Below are positions 28,847-39,600 of a DNA stretch of 64,000 nucleotides, one piece after another. The DNA comes from Endotrypanum monterogeii. Taxonomy: Eukaryota > Euglenozoa > Kinetoplastea > Trypanosomatida > Trypanosomatidae. Position 1 is the stretch's first letter; each line of letters opens with the position of its first letter. The DNA is taken from positions 376,598 through 440,597 of the forward strand of contig CM007344.1 of assembly GCA_000333855.2 (NCBI GenBank), in the 5' to 3' direction. Both the position numbers and the translations under genes were made by a program. The notes under the pieces are model-generated. The model was given only the letters and a program-made list of their open reading frames with translations, had not been told where the DNA came from and did no database searches.

Positions 28847-29999
28847 TGCGTGCGTGTCTGCCTGTGTGTGAGCTCTGCTTGATATTTTCCGTTGGTGTTT
28901 AGTACGGCGATGGGGCCAGCCCGCAATATTTATTGTTTCAAACTCTCGTTTACATTGACGTTTTTGTCCTTTGCACGTCGCATTTACATCTAGTCCTTCA
29001 CAGCCAGGCTGGTGCGGTCTAGCCGCTGATAGGGGCGATTGCAGAGGCGGGTGCATCACACACGAGTACACACGCACACCCGACACTAAAGCAAGAAAGT
29101 GCCCTGACAGATGTCCAGGCACAAATATGCAGACTACAGGAGCAGTTGTTCACAATTCGCCGGTGTTGAGGAGGCGATCAGCAGTGAAGCTCATTAAACA
29201 GATGCTGTTGTGCTTGCTGCTCCTATTCGCAAACATTAGTCCATCACGCATCATGACTGTCATCACTGTTTCTCTCGGTCTCTCGAAAGGCGTGTGTGCG
29301 TATGAGTATCCTCGCGTCTCTCCTGACGCCCATTAAAGACAGAAGAAGCATTGCCAGTGGTAGTTTGGCGATGTTCCCTCTTCCCCTCCCCCCCCCTCTA
29401 CTCCACCCTCCATTTTATCAGTGCATCCATGGGTAGCGCTGCGTGCCTCTGGCATATTCTTATATGGATACCGCGATGATGTACACCGGAGGTAAGTAGA
29501 TCACTCTTCCTGTCTCTCCCTCTCTCTATTTGCAACACGCATACACATGCAACATGCATGCATGTTGCGCCCGACAACAGCTTCCTCCAAGATTCTTATG
29601 CTTCCGTCATGTATTGCTTCTTATCCTGACTCTGTTTCTCCTATACGTAGCCACCAAAAAAAAAGGGGGGAGGCATTTATTCCGGTGCCCCTCTTCGTGC
29701 CAGCGGAGCGAGGGACTCTCACTTGTGCAGGCACACACGAAATCACACACACACACACACTTTCTTAGATACATACAAGCACAGAGTCACAAACAATTCG
29801 CCTTTGATATACAGGCTCGAGCTAGCAGACGTGTTTCTGTGCATGTGTTTGCGTGGGCGACTGGCTCACTACTCACATTGGTGCCGAAGAACGCCTTTCC
29901 CTCTACCCGCCTCGTTTAACCCGACACATCCCCGAGTAACGGAGGCAGTGCAGCATCGAAGAATCTTAGCTCGGGTGTCTTGAGATCTAAGGGAGAGTG
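28847..29999 (+). other. Intergenic region between the ABC gene and the split gene
   Basis: No gene supported. A GTG-rich stretch follows the stop (about 28847-28870). There is a C-rich stretch near 29380-29410 and an (AC)n tract at about 29744-29760 followed by TTTCTTAG, a possible splice acceptor for the next gene. Confidence 0.7.
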
Positions 30000-31088
30000 A
30001 TGCAGCTGTGCCACGGATGTGCTGCGTCAGCGACGGCGGCGATTGGCGCACCACTACCTCTCCGCCGTGCCACGCCTAGTCGACTCGTTCTTAGACAAAA
30101 ACTGGCCGGAGGACTGCTCGGGGGGAGGCATGCGACTGCGCGCGTTGCGAATAGGAGCGCAGGTACGGTGCCTCTCTGGGCCGACCTGGGAGGGGATCTG
30201 CATCTCACAGTGGACCCGGAAAAGCAATTCGTCAAAAGGGGTAGCTTTGGGGTTTTTGGTTTGTATTGCTGTTCAAAGTATTCCGGTTGCCAACATCTCA
30301 CTGCATCATCTCTGGCGACTGCTTCCAGGTGCAGTCGCTCTCCACTGCCGAGTGTGAAGGTGTCTCGTGTGGCACTCGAGACACCTCACCGCTGCTACAC
30401 GATGCCTACAGGAATCGCGCGCACACCAACCAGGCCATCCCACCGCTCACACAAGCTCTTCAGTTCTCAAACCAGGCGCAGCAACTCAGACTCCTTGCCG
30501 CCGCCTCGGCGACATAAAAAGAGATCAGACCAGTACGCACGACGCTCTGCAGCTCACGCTGCTGGAAAGCAAGAGCAAAGTAGTGCACCACACATTGATG
30601 AGTCCTCGCAACGGCAGACTCTAAACGACGGCCAAGACGCCTCTCGATTTCTGTCAGAGAAGGGGCTGACAGGAGATCACGCCAACCGTAGTCGTGCCGC
30701 TGAGGAGACCCAAGGGGCATCCGCTGCGCCAGAAACTCTTTTTCCATCTGTGGCTGCTGATGGTGCAATACCAGGGTGGGGGCTGGAGGAGGTGGACGCT
30801 TCTACGGGAAAGACGAAGCTGGAGGAGCTGTACGAGCGTAGTCTTGCCCGTATTCGAGACATCCTTGAGCAGCCTCTGCCGGCCATGCCTCAGGACGGTA
30901 GCGTCGACCCTGATGTCTTTGTGGGCTTCGCATCTTACAGCTATCAGCTGCGTGATCAGTACCGTGCCATTCTTGCACGTGAGCTGCAGGTGCCAGTGAG
31001 GGCAGTGCGCTTGTCTGTTGCATGGAGTGGCCGCTTCGATGTCCGTCGCTTTGGGCGAGTGCAGAAGGTCTGCCGGTGTGTGCCTTGA
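30000..31088 (+). CDS. N-terminal part of a gene split by a frame break; probable mitochondrial protein
   Basis: I do not recognise the family. The frame encodes 362 residues from the ATG at 30000. The first 50 residues are rich in Arg, Ala and Leu and lack acidic residues, which suggests a mitochondrial presequence. Residues 130-250 are basic and low complexity. A structured segment begins near residue 270 (KLEELYERSLARIRDILEQ) and continues to the stop. Its end overlaps the next open frame (open from 31000), with no room for a poly-A site and splice acceptor. Trypanosomatid genes each need their own trans-splice site, so the two frames are more simply read as one gene with a +1 frame break, either a sequencing error or a true mutation. 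Confidence 0.55.
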   Translation: MQLCHGCAASATAAIGAPLPLRRATPSRLVLRQKLAGGLLGGRHATARVANRSAGTVPLWADLGGDLHLTVDPEKQFVKRGSFGVFGLYCCSKYSGCQHLTASSLATASRCSRSPLPSVKVSRVALETPHRCYTMPTGIARTPTRPSHRSHKLFSSQTRRSNSDSLPPPRRHKKRSDQYARRSAAHAAGKQEQSSAPHIDESSQRQTLNDGQDASRFLSEKGLTGDHANRSRAAEETQGASAAPETLFPSVAADGAIPGWGLEEVDASTGKTKLEELYERSLARIRDILEQPLPAMPQDGSVDPDVFVGFASYSYQLRDQYRAILARELQVPVRAVRLSVAWSGRFDVRRFGRVQKVCRCVP

Positions 31089-32499
31089 TCGGCAGGTGCT
31101 GTTCTCTGTGACCCAGAGTGAAGGGGCGAGCCTCAACGGCGAACGGGGTCCGAAGGCGGGCGATTGTAAACCCAATATGCGCAGCCGCGAAGCAACGTCG
31201 CCGTCGTCTACCTCGGCGCTCCCCTTGCCGAAGACAGTACAGGATCGCATCCATGCGTTGGTTTCCACCATTAACGCCCGCAAGCGTGAGGATCTTTTGC
31301 AGATGTCGCTTTTCCAAGCCTCGCTACCGATCCCGGAGGTGGAGTTCGCCCTCAGCCGTCGAGAGCACAGGCTCGTGTATCACCTCCACGAGTGGATACG
31401 GCGCCACGTCTTACAGAGCGCAGTGGTCGTAGTTGTATATGGAGCTCCTCCGCTTCCATCAAATCCACCGACACGGGTTACAACTGCCTCGACTTCGGAG
31501 AGGTCGGCGCCAGGGGCACCGTGCCACTCGGATATCTTTTCGGATAGCCACATCGTTACTGGCGACAGTGCTAACGTTAAACACGCTGAACTCAATCGAT
31601 TAGATGAGTACACGCAGTGGCAGCGCTTTTGCTGTAAGCACACTGCAGTGCAGAAGCGTGAGGTACAGGATAAGTGGCTTCGACTGCTTCATCGCCGGAG
31701 GGTGGTTCCTTCCTTGATTTCACTGACGGAGTTGGCCACGGAGGCGGCGGTGGCGGTGATGCGTGGCGAGTTGCCGCAGATTGGATTCAGATCGGAGAAG
31801 TCAGAGACAGGGGAAGTGAGGCATGTCGGTGCGGCGCCGGAGGGGAGCTGTGAGGGGTACACGGCTCCGCCAGACGCTTCCTCGATGGACGCATCTACTT
31901 CTACGACACTACTAGATGTGTGTCTGCAGGAGGTTGTGGCATCCATCGCAGCAGCGGCTGCAGCATCGTCGCCCCAGCCACCACTCACTGTGAAGGAGGA
32001 CGGGCAAATGGCAAATAGCAAAGATGAGTCCACAGCACTCTTGCGTCACGCCCGGGACGCAATTTTATCTCAATACGCTTCTGATTCCGAGGTGGAAGGA
32101 GAAGCCCGTGGCCCACGCTTTCGACCTACTTCTTCCGCACAAAAAGAGGCATCGATGCGGTGGGTGCGGCTTGTATACCAAGCGCTTCTTCTGCGAGAGG
32201 CGCAGGGAAGCGCTGACGCCAGCATCAGCAACAGAGGAAGCGGCTATGCTGATGTCGAGCAGCGAGCCATGCGCATTTTTCCACACGTGTCGATGCCCGC
32301 ACTCTTTGCACACGGCACCTATGCTGGTGGCCAAGAGGAGGTCGCTTACCTGCAACGCAATCCTGCGGCAATGAATGCACTGCTGCTGCATCCACACGAA
32401 ATTTCTTATAAGAAGAGGTTTTTTAGTCGAATGCGCAACGGGCACCGCCGACTGCGCATGGAGGAAGAGAGCGCCGCGCCAAACTCCATTAATGGGTAG
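31039..32499 (+). CDS. C-terminal part of the split gene; no recognised domain
   Basis: The frame is open from 31000 (after a TGA at 30997-30999) to the stop at 32499; the first ATG is at 31039. It encodes a structured, charged protein, with segments such as DRIHALVSTINARKREDLLQ, an HRLVYHLHEWIRRHV helix, and a basic C-terminus (KKRFFSRMRNGHRRLRM). Acidic and Ser-rich linkers lie between. No domain is recognised. Together with the upstream frame the product would be about 830 residues. The presequence-like start and basic tail would fit a kinetoplastid mitochondrial RNA-processing or ribosome-associated factor, but that is only a guess. A second possibility is a pseudogene. Confidence 0.55.
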   Translation: MSVALGECRRSAGVCLDRQVLFSVTQSEGASLNGERGPKAGDCKPNMRSREATSPSSTSALPLPKTVQDRIHALVSTINARKREDLLQMSLFQASLPIPEVEFALSRREHRLVYHLHEWIRRHVLQSAVVVVVYGAPPLPSNPPTRVTTASTSERSAPGAPCHSDIFSDSHIVTGDSANVKHAELNRLDEYTQWQRFCCKHTAVQKREVQDKWLRLLHRRRVVPSLISLTELATEAAVAVMRGELPQIGFRSEKSETGEVRHVGAAPEGSCEGYTAPPDASSMDASTSTTLLDVCLQEVVASIAAAAAASSPQPPLTVKEDGQMANSKDESTALLRHARDAILSQYASDSEVEGEARGPRFRPTSSAQKEASMRWVRLVYQALLLREAQGSADASISNRGSGYADVEQRAMRIFPHVSMPALFAHGTYAGGQEEVAYLQRNPAAMNALLLHPHEISYKKRFFSRMRNGHRRLRMEEESAAPNSING

Positions 32500-33618
32500 G
32501 GACTAGGAGATACACAGCGAAAAGGTGTCTTGGCAGACACGCCGAGGAATCATCGCTCTCCCCCCCCCTCTTCACTCGTACTTTTTTTTTTCTTCCACCG
32601 TTGTGTGTATGCGTGTGTGTACATGTGTGTCTCATCGTGTGACCTATGAAGCTAAATTAAAAAAAAAAGAAAGCAATACTGAATTCTTTTTTTATTGTTT
32701 ATACATACAGTTGTACACATATGCACACACACATATATATATCTATATATATGTATATGAGTGATGCGGTAGCTCCTGCTCGATGCTCGAGTTCGTGACC
32801 GCTTGCACCGTAGTTCTTTCTCTCTTTCTGGTAACAGTCGCCCCCCCCCCCCCCCTAACACCTCCTCCACCCTCCACCCTTGCTGAAGGAGGAGGGTGCT
32901 GAAGGTGTTTGATGGAAACGGTTCTCGGCGTATATATGTCCCCCATTGTGGCGTTGGGAGGATGCACAGATTGTAGCGAACTCGTAGAAAGCAGCCCGAC
33001 CGTGATCTACTTTTGATGAGGGGGATCGCCCCCCCCACCCACCCACCACCACCACCACCACCCACCTTTTTTTTTTTTGTTTTGTTTCCTTCTGCGTTTT
33101 CCTTGCAGAGCGAAAGTTAAGCCACCTTTCCATCACCACTCTCCCTCTTCTTCTCTGGAAAAAAAAAAAAATAACATTTCCCCTGCTTTTGTTGCTCTTG
33201 TTATTGTGGGGATAGCACTGTAGAATGGGGATGAGCATCATCGTTCTTCCAATCTATTCTCTTTTTCATACACGCACACACACACACACACACGATCGCT
33301 TCACGGCATCCGGGGGTGGCTCGGACCGGGTGCAGAGGCGGTCTGCGCCAACACATGAATCTTACTCATACGTGGTCCTTCCTTTTGCCAACTTTTACAC
33401 ACGTAGAGTTGCCTATCTGCGGCCGTGCATTTCTCTCTCTCTGCGCGTGAGTGTCATTGTCTTGGCGCTTTTTTGTTTGTCGGCGGCACATCGGTGTCAG
33501 GTATCTGACATAGAAGCCCTTTATCTTGCATTCGTTGGCGTCGGCTTCACTCACCGTGTTCGGGTTCTCACGATCTGCGACACTCTCCGTGTGTGTATCT
33601 CGCGCCGGTCGCACGGCG
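32500..33618 (+). other. Intergenic region before the giant WD40 gene
   Basis: No gene supported. A GT-rich stretch lies at about 32600-32640, AT repeats near 32730-32758, C runs near 32840 and 33030, and a CA tract at about 33271-33293. In-frame TTG codons extend the next open frame back to 33526, but no ATG occurs before 33619. Confidence 0.7.
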
Positions 33619-36600
33619 ATGCTCCGCAGTGGGTTTGCCGACAACATGGCCAAGAGTGGTGGCGGTGCCGGGGGAAGGGAAGCGCCTCTGATAAGTGATT
33701 CGTGCTCGCAGCAACGGATAGCCAAGTCGCGGGCTCACGCAGTTCATTTGATCAATGACAACGACGGTGCGTTTCTTTCAATCCTTCCCGATACTCAGGG
33801 GAGGAGTGTCTCGTTGCATCGACAGCTGCGTGAACGGTACAACCCCACTCAAATTCCCCTCTCTTCGCTTTCGTGTGCCATATACCTTGGCGCGGAGGAT
33901 ATTGCGCAGTTGGCCGCTGTGTTTCGTGATTTTAGTTTATTTTCCAACGAGGTGATTGACTCCTTCGACTCGGACGAGGGGGGCACGAATAACATCGACG
34001 GGAAGGGCGACACTTCGGCGACTGCAGGTGAGAGCGCGACAAAAAGGAGGGGCTCCAAAGGGGAGGCACTCACGCTTCGACGGGGAGGTAAGTCGAGGCC
34101 TGGGTCGTCCCCCACCTCCAAGTCTGGTGCAGCGAGTCGTCTTGCTACTTCGGTGGATGTGAATCCAATAGAAGGTAAGGTTGGCATGGGGCTTCTGTGG
34201 TTTGTCTCACGGCCGCCGCCGATGTCGCTGACGGCAGTACCTGAGGGTACCTCGTTTCCTCCTGCCTCTTCACCTACGGGTGCTGTAGCTGCGCCTGCTG
34301 GGGCGGCCGTGCGGACTCGGCCGCCTACCGCGCTGGAGCCTTCGAGAAAAGCGCAGGGGGTGCAGATCGCACCAATGACAGCCAAGATGGGAGTAGTGGG
34401 TCGGTGCGAACGGTCAGAGTCGCTCGCCAGCAAAGTCAGCGACACTGCTTTGTCCATGGGATGGCTTGTGGAGCTTCTTTTGGAGATGGTGATCGCGAAC
34501 TCAGCCGATGTCGCTGGCATCGGTTGCGGGGGCGGCGGGGCGGTGTCCACTGCGACCGCGATAGGATCCAGCCAACCTCCGCTACCTCCCATCAACCCAC
34601 ATTTGTTGCCTGGTGACAACAATCATCCTACGCCGAGCAATACCAATCCCACTAGCTCACCGTCGACATGCTTAAATATCTCACCCACAGCGATCTACCA
34701 GGCCCGTCGCCGCGATGCACGAGTAGATCAGCTCTGTCATTTTAAGGCAGAGTTGACCGCCTGGGCAGAACACCTCGCTCAAAGGTGCGACGAGCGTGAG
34801 AGCCAGATGACGTGGCAGCAGTGCGTGGTGCAGGAAAAGGTGCTCCAACGCTACCATGCGTGTGTTCTGCAGGACGATGCCACAAGACCGAACATGGCTT
34901 CGTTCAACGGGCCATCTGGCGGGTTAGCTGCAGGGAACACTTCACGCTCCAAGGCGCTAAGCTTTGCTAACCTCGAGCCTACGGGTATACAGATGAATAG
35001 CAAAAATGACAGTGGTCTCTCTCCGTGCGAAGGCAATAAGAAGCGTGGTAGCGCCGGCTGGGGGTCAGCGGGAGCGGCCGCCCTCAGCACTTCGAAAGGA
35101 GCATCTCAGTCATATTCACAAAACGCTTCGATATCACAGCGGCCGGCGGAGGTTGGAGGTCACCCGGAGGTGAACGGTGCTGTCGCTACTTGTTCCTTCA
35201 CCAACGATGGCGGAGGCGTTGGACTTCCACTTTCTCCGACTGAGGCACTCGAGATGACCTGCTTCCCTTTCACTGGATCGATGTCGCTCATGCCGCCCAA
35301 CCTCACTGAAGCGATGGCGGAGTTGGGTCCTCCAGCTGCAACTACGTCGATGGTAGACGTCCATGGCGGGGGCACAGATCGAAGCCTAGTGGCAGTGAAG
35401 GCACAATTCGCAGTCCCTACGCTGAGGGACCTACTACAGAAGCCAGCTCAACTCTACGACTATCTATGGACCTCAAGCGCGGCGGCGAGGATTTCCCAGG
35501 CGGATGGAGACAACGATAACCGCAGTCAACGTCTCGGGGTAGGCAGTTCGAATGGCTGCAGCATCACGAGCCGTCCAACGAGTGCGGCTTGTGGCCGACG
35601 CAACCGCATACCTGGAGTACAGTCTCTCGTATGCTGGAGCGACGTCGCAAGCAACTTGCTAATGGGTTTGGAGACATCGTGGCTGTCGCAGAGGCAAGAG
35701 GTGACTTACGTGCGCGTGCCAACGGCGCTGTTCGAGGACCCGGCCGCGGGAGCAGCATCTAAGACGGGCTTACCGAGTCGCCACATTGGCGGGGGCAGTG
35801 GCGCTCCAACTGCGCTGCTCCACTCCTCCAACTCCTGCCAGGATGAAGACAACGACGGCAATGAGTCGCTCGTGAGTGCTTCGGCGGGAGGAAGCGGTGG
35901 CGGTGGTCAGTCGGGCAGGCGCCGGTCGCGCAAGGACGGTGTCGGCCAAGACACTACTGCTCTGCATCAAAAGGCGGTGATGCTCAACAGCCTCGACGCA
36001 GTCGCCAAGAACGCTCTTAGTGTTCTCCACGCCCACTCGGCTGATCACCTTCTGGCTCCTCCGGGGCAGCGGTACCTTGTCACGAGCAGCAAGGACGGCC
36101 TCCTCAAGGTGTGGGACACCATCCGCGGCCAGTTCATTTCCACAATCCTCAATGTTGGGCACTCAACGGTACTTGGGCTGAGTTTTTTGCACGGCGGCGA
36201 GTTCCTCATGGTGGCCACGAGCGCGGCAGAGATCACTATTGTTAACTTTCCCGCTGGCGGGGTTCTACTGAAGCTGCGCGGCTGCACCTCACTGGCAACG
36301 GCGATACCTAAGGTCAAGCAATCATCGACGATGTACACAAAGCGTTATGGATTGAAACCAGGGGAGTCTGGTCGACACAAACCAGTCCACAGCGAGAGCG
36401 GAAGCTGGGTCGGCGCCGCTGCTGCCTCCCGACTAATGGAGTGTATAGAGGCCGAATGCGAGCCCATCGCGGCGAGGCCCATTGTAGGCTACGTCGCACC
36501 CACAGCTACGTTCTACGATGCTGAGAGATGTTTCTTATTTTTCGGTACTCTGAGCGGCATGATCGGCTTCGTGGATATGTCAATTGCTTTGTCGCGTGCC

Positions 36601-39600
36601 GCCCTGCATGCCGCAGCTTCGGGCGTTGGGTCGTCGTCTCCGCTTCACGTGCACAGCTGCGTTCTCGCCCACACGGCTTACTTTTTGCCGGAGGTGGGTT
36701 TCGGTGCAAAGTCTTCGACAGATATGCCGTCACCACATACTGAGTGCAACTCCGCGAATCTCTCTTCGCCCACCTCTACACAGAACCAAGGGCGTTCAGC
36801 TCCTTTGTTTCCGACGCTCCCGGACGGCGCCTCCAGGGGCGCTGGGGTGCAAGTGGGCCGACTCTTTTTCTGCATTGTGGGCCACTGCATAATTTCCTGT
36901 GACCTAGACGGCGGTATCGTGCGCACTCCTTTCGCGATTTCCGCGGACACCCTCGACTATGTCTTTGGCACTCCGACGGTAGTTACGTTGACTCCTAAAC
37001 CTATCCGCTTTCTAGTGGGAAGCGCCAGCGGCCGTCGCTTCGTCACGGTGCACAGCGACCGCCGTGCTTTCTTGTGGACTGTTGGTCGCACCTCAATAGA
37101 ATGTCATCATCAGTACCCACAGGAGGCGTACGACATCGTCGACGTTTGTTTCCTGCCCGTATATCAGCAAGTCGCCCTCCTCACGTCAGACCACAGCATT
37201 CGGATCTACGACGAGATGGGGTCCCGCCCGTTAGCTTCCATCCGACCTCCGCGTGGTCTGAGCAGTCGAGTCGAAGACATGGCCTCTGTGACTCTCAAAT
37301 ACTCTGCCATGGACTCTGATGGCTGCCTCACTTACTTGCCCACATCTCGACGGCTGGTTTGTGGACTCCGCGGTCCCATCTTGTACGAGCTCGTGGTACC
37401 TGCATCCAAGCGAAACAATGTCGTCGTACCCCCCACTGCGGGTGCAGAGATGCTGGCCGCAACTGATGTCACTGAGGCAAAAAAGAGTCTGGGTCCAACG
37501 GATACGGCCACCACGTCCACGAAAGCAGCGACGCGGGAGGGAGACACCAACACGGAATCTGCACCGCCGTCGCTGGAGTCCTCGACGTCGGGTGAGAATG
37601 GGTTGTACAGTGGTGCAACTGTAACGTCTAACTCGGCGAGGAGGCACGCAGGGAACGGGGCGTCTAGGGGAAAAAGTACAGCGTACGCCTCTGCGTCTGT
37701 CGGCTTTGCCGACTGTGATATTGAGAAATGGGAGTTTGATCTGAACATGATGGGCGCTGAAGATGAGGAGGGACGGGCTGCTGCTGCTGCTGCGGCGGCA
37801 GCGGCGCAAGAGGAGGCGCGGCGTCAACGCCAGCTGAGCGAGGCTTTGCACAAGTGCGAGGTGCGGCTGCAGCCCAATCAGACCCACTCCTCAGCGGTTA
37901 TTGGGCTCTTGCTCGACACTGAACGCGGCGAGCTACATAGCTTTAGCACTGAGACGTGGTGTGTGTGGCAATACGAGACCGGGAAGCGCCTCCGTGGGCC
38001 TCTGCACGTACCGCGTGCGGCGGAGCGGGAGCTGGCCTTGCGCGGCCGGCGTGCGCTTCTGACGTGCTGCAGCTGGAGCACAGAAGGGCGCACTCGTGTG
38101 CTGGCTGGTACACGTGACAGCCGTGTGCTGACACTCGACACACGCGTAGGTGCCGTTGTAAGCTCGACGGAACCGTTCCTAAAGAGGTCAAAAGGCTTAC
38201 TGGCAGGTACGAGCAGTGGTGGTGTTGAGGATAGAGACATCAGCGCAATGAGCAAGTCTGGTAACCGCGCAGTGTTATGCAGCAGTCGAGTGTGCGAGGT
38301 GCGCCGGTACGTGGTTGCAAATCCTCCTAAGCCCACTGGAGAAGAGGAGTTCATTTGTATGCGAGTGGAGCTTCCCTCCGTCGCGTCATCCGTCGTGCCG
38401 TCGCTAGCACCAAGTGGTGAGACCACCGGTGCTGCCGCCACGGCCACGGCGTCACCCAGAGCACCCAAAAGTGCCGCGGGCGCTACCCCTGGCAGCTGCA
38501 GCGATACCACCATCACGGCTTGCTGTGTGGTGCGTGAGTCTCACCTGTGTCTTGGCACCGCAGACACACAGCTTTTCTTCTATCGCATGGTTGACAACAG
38601 CAGCCCCCTGCATGTGGAGGTGCTGTGCGACGTACATGGGGTGCCGGATGTGGGCCGTGTTGTGAGTCTGAATTATCTTGGCGACACAATGCGCGATGTG
38701 CTGCTGGCCGTTGTCGACACCGGGATTTTATTTGTGTATTCCTACACACAACAACGCACGCTGGGGCGATTCGCTTTTCCACTTTTGGGGTCAAGCGCAT
38801 TCGCTGATATGCCTCGAGCCTTCGCGTCCTATGGATCCACCCGAGACCTGCGCCGCCAGGAGCACTACATCACCTGCGTGAGTCTCGTCCGAGAAGTTGC
38901 AGGGACGCCACAGTTGTCGCCGCTGATGGTAGCTGCTGGGGACTCGGCTGGGTACGTGCACCTCGCGCCTCTCAATAAACTCCTTGCCGAGGTTTCCAGC
39001 GCTACCCCGCGTGATGAGGGCATGGGTGGCGCAGCGCGTGCGCCAAGGACTCGCGAGCTGCGCTTGTGGGCCTCTTTTCGTGCCTCGCGTGTGGGTGTGT
39101 CGTCCTTGGAGCTACTACTCCTCGACTCCAACTCGAAGTTGCCGGATAGCAGTCACGGCGGGGGGGCGCAGGCGCTACCCCCGGTGGAGGTGGGCCCGAC
39201 CGACAAAGGCGGTAGCCTCGGTGCTTCTTTGAGGAGCGTCACCCCCGTATCACCGTCGTCGGCGGTGTCGTTATCGGAGCCCCACCTTCTTGTGTTTGCA
39301 GGGGGCTTTGACGGCGACGTTCGACTCTTCCGTCTTTTCCCCTGCGCACTACCACATTCGGAGTTCTTGTCGGCATTTTCCCACGCCAACTCCGCTCCCA
39401 ATACCGTGTGGCCGCTGTTGCACCCCCAATCCACTCCCTCGAACGCCGGCTCTCTTCGATTGTCATACACAGCAGCGATGCTGCCCGGCACGGCAGGGTG
39501 CCAGTCATTTCTTCGTCCGGTCGAGGGTGGCGGTGCTTCCCTGTCGAGTTTTGCATTGGGTGCCATGCGCTACGAAGTGACGACAGTCGGGCTCTATGGC

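Noticed and set aside
33526..33618. Upstream TTG start for the WD40 gene
   Set aside because: Trypanosomatid nuclear genes start with ATG; the first in frame is at 33619.
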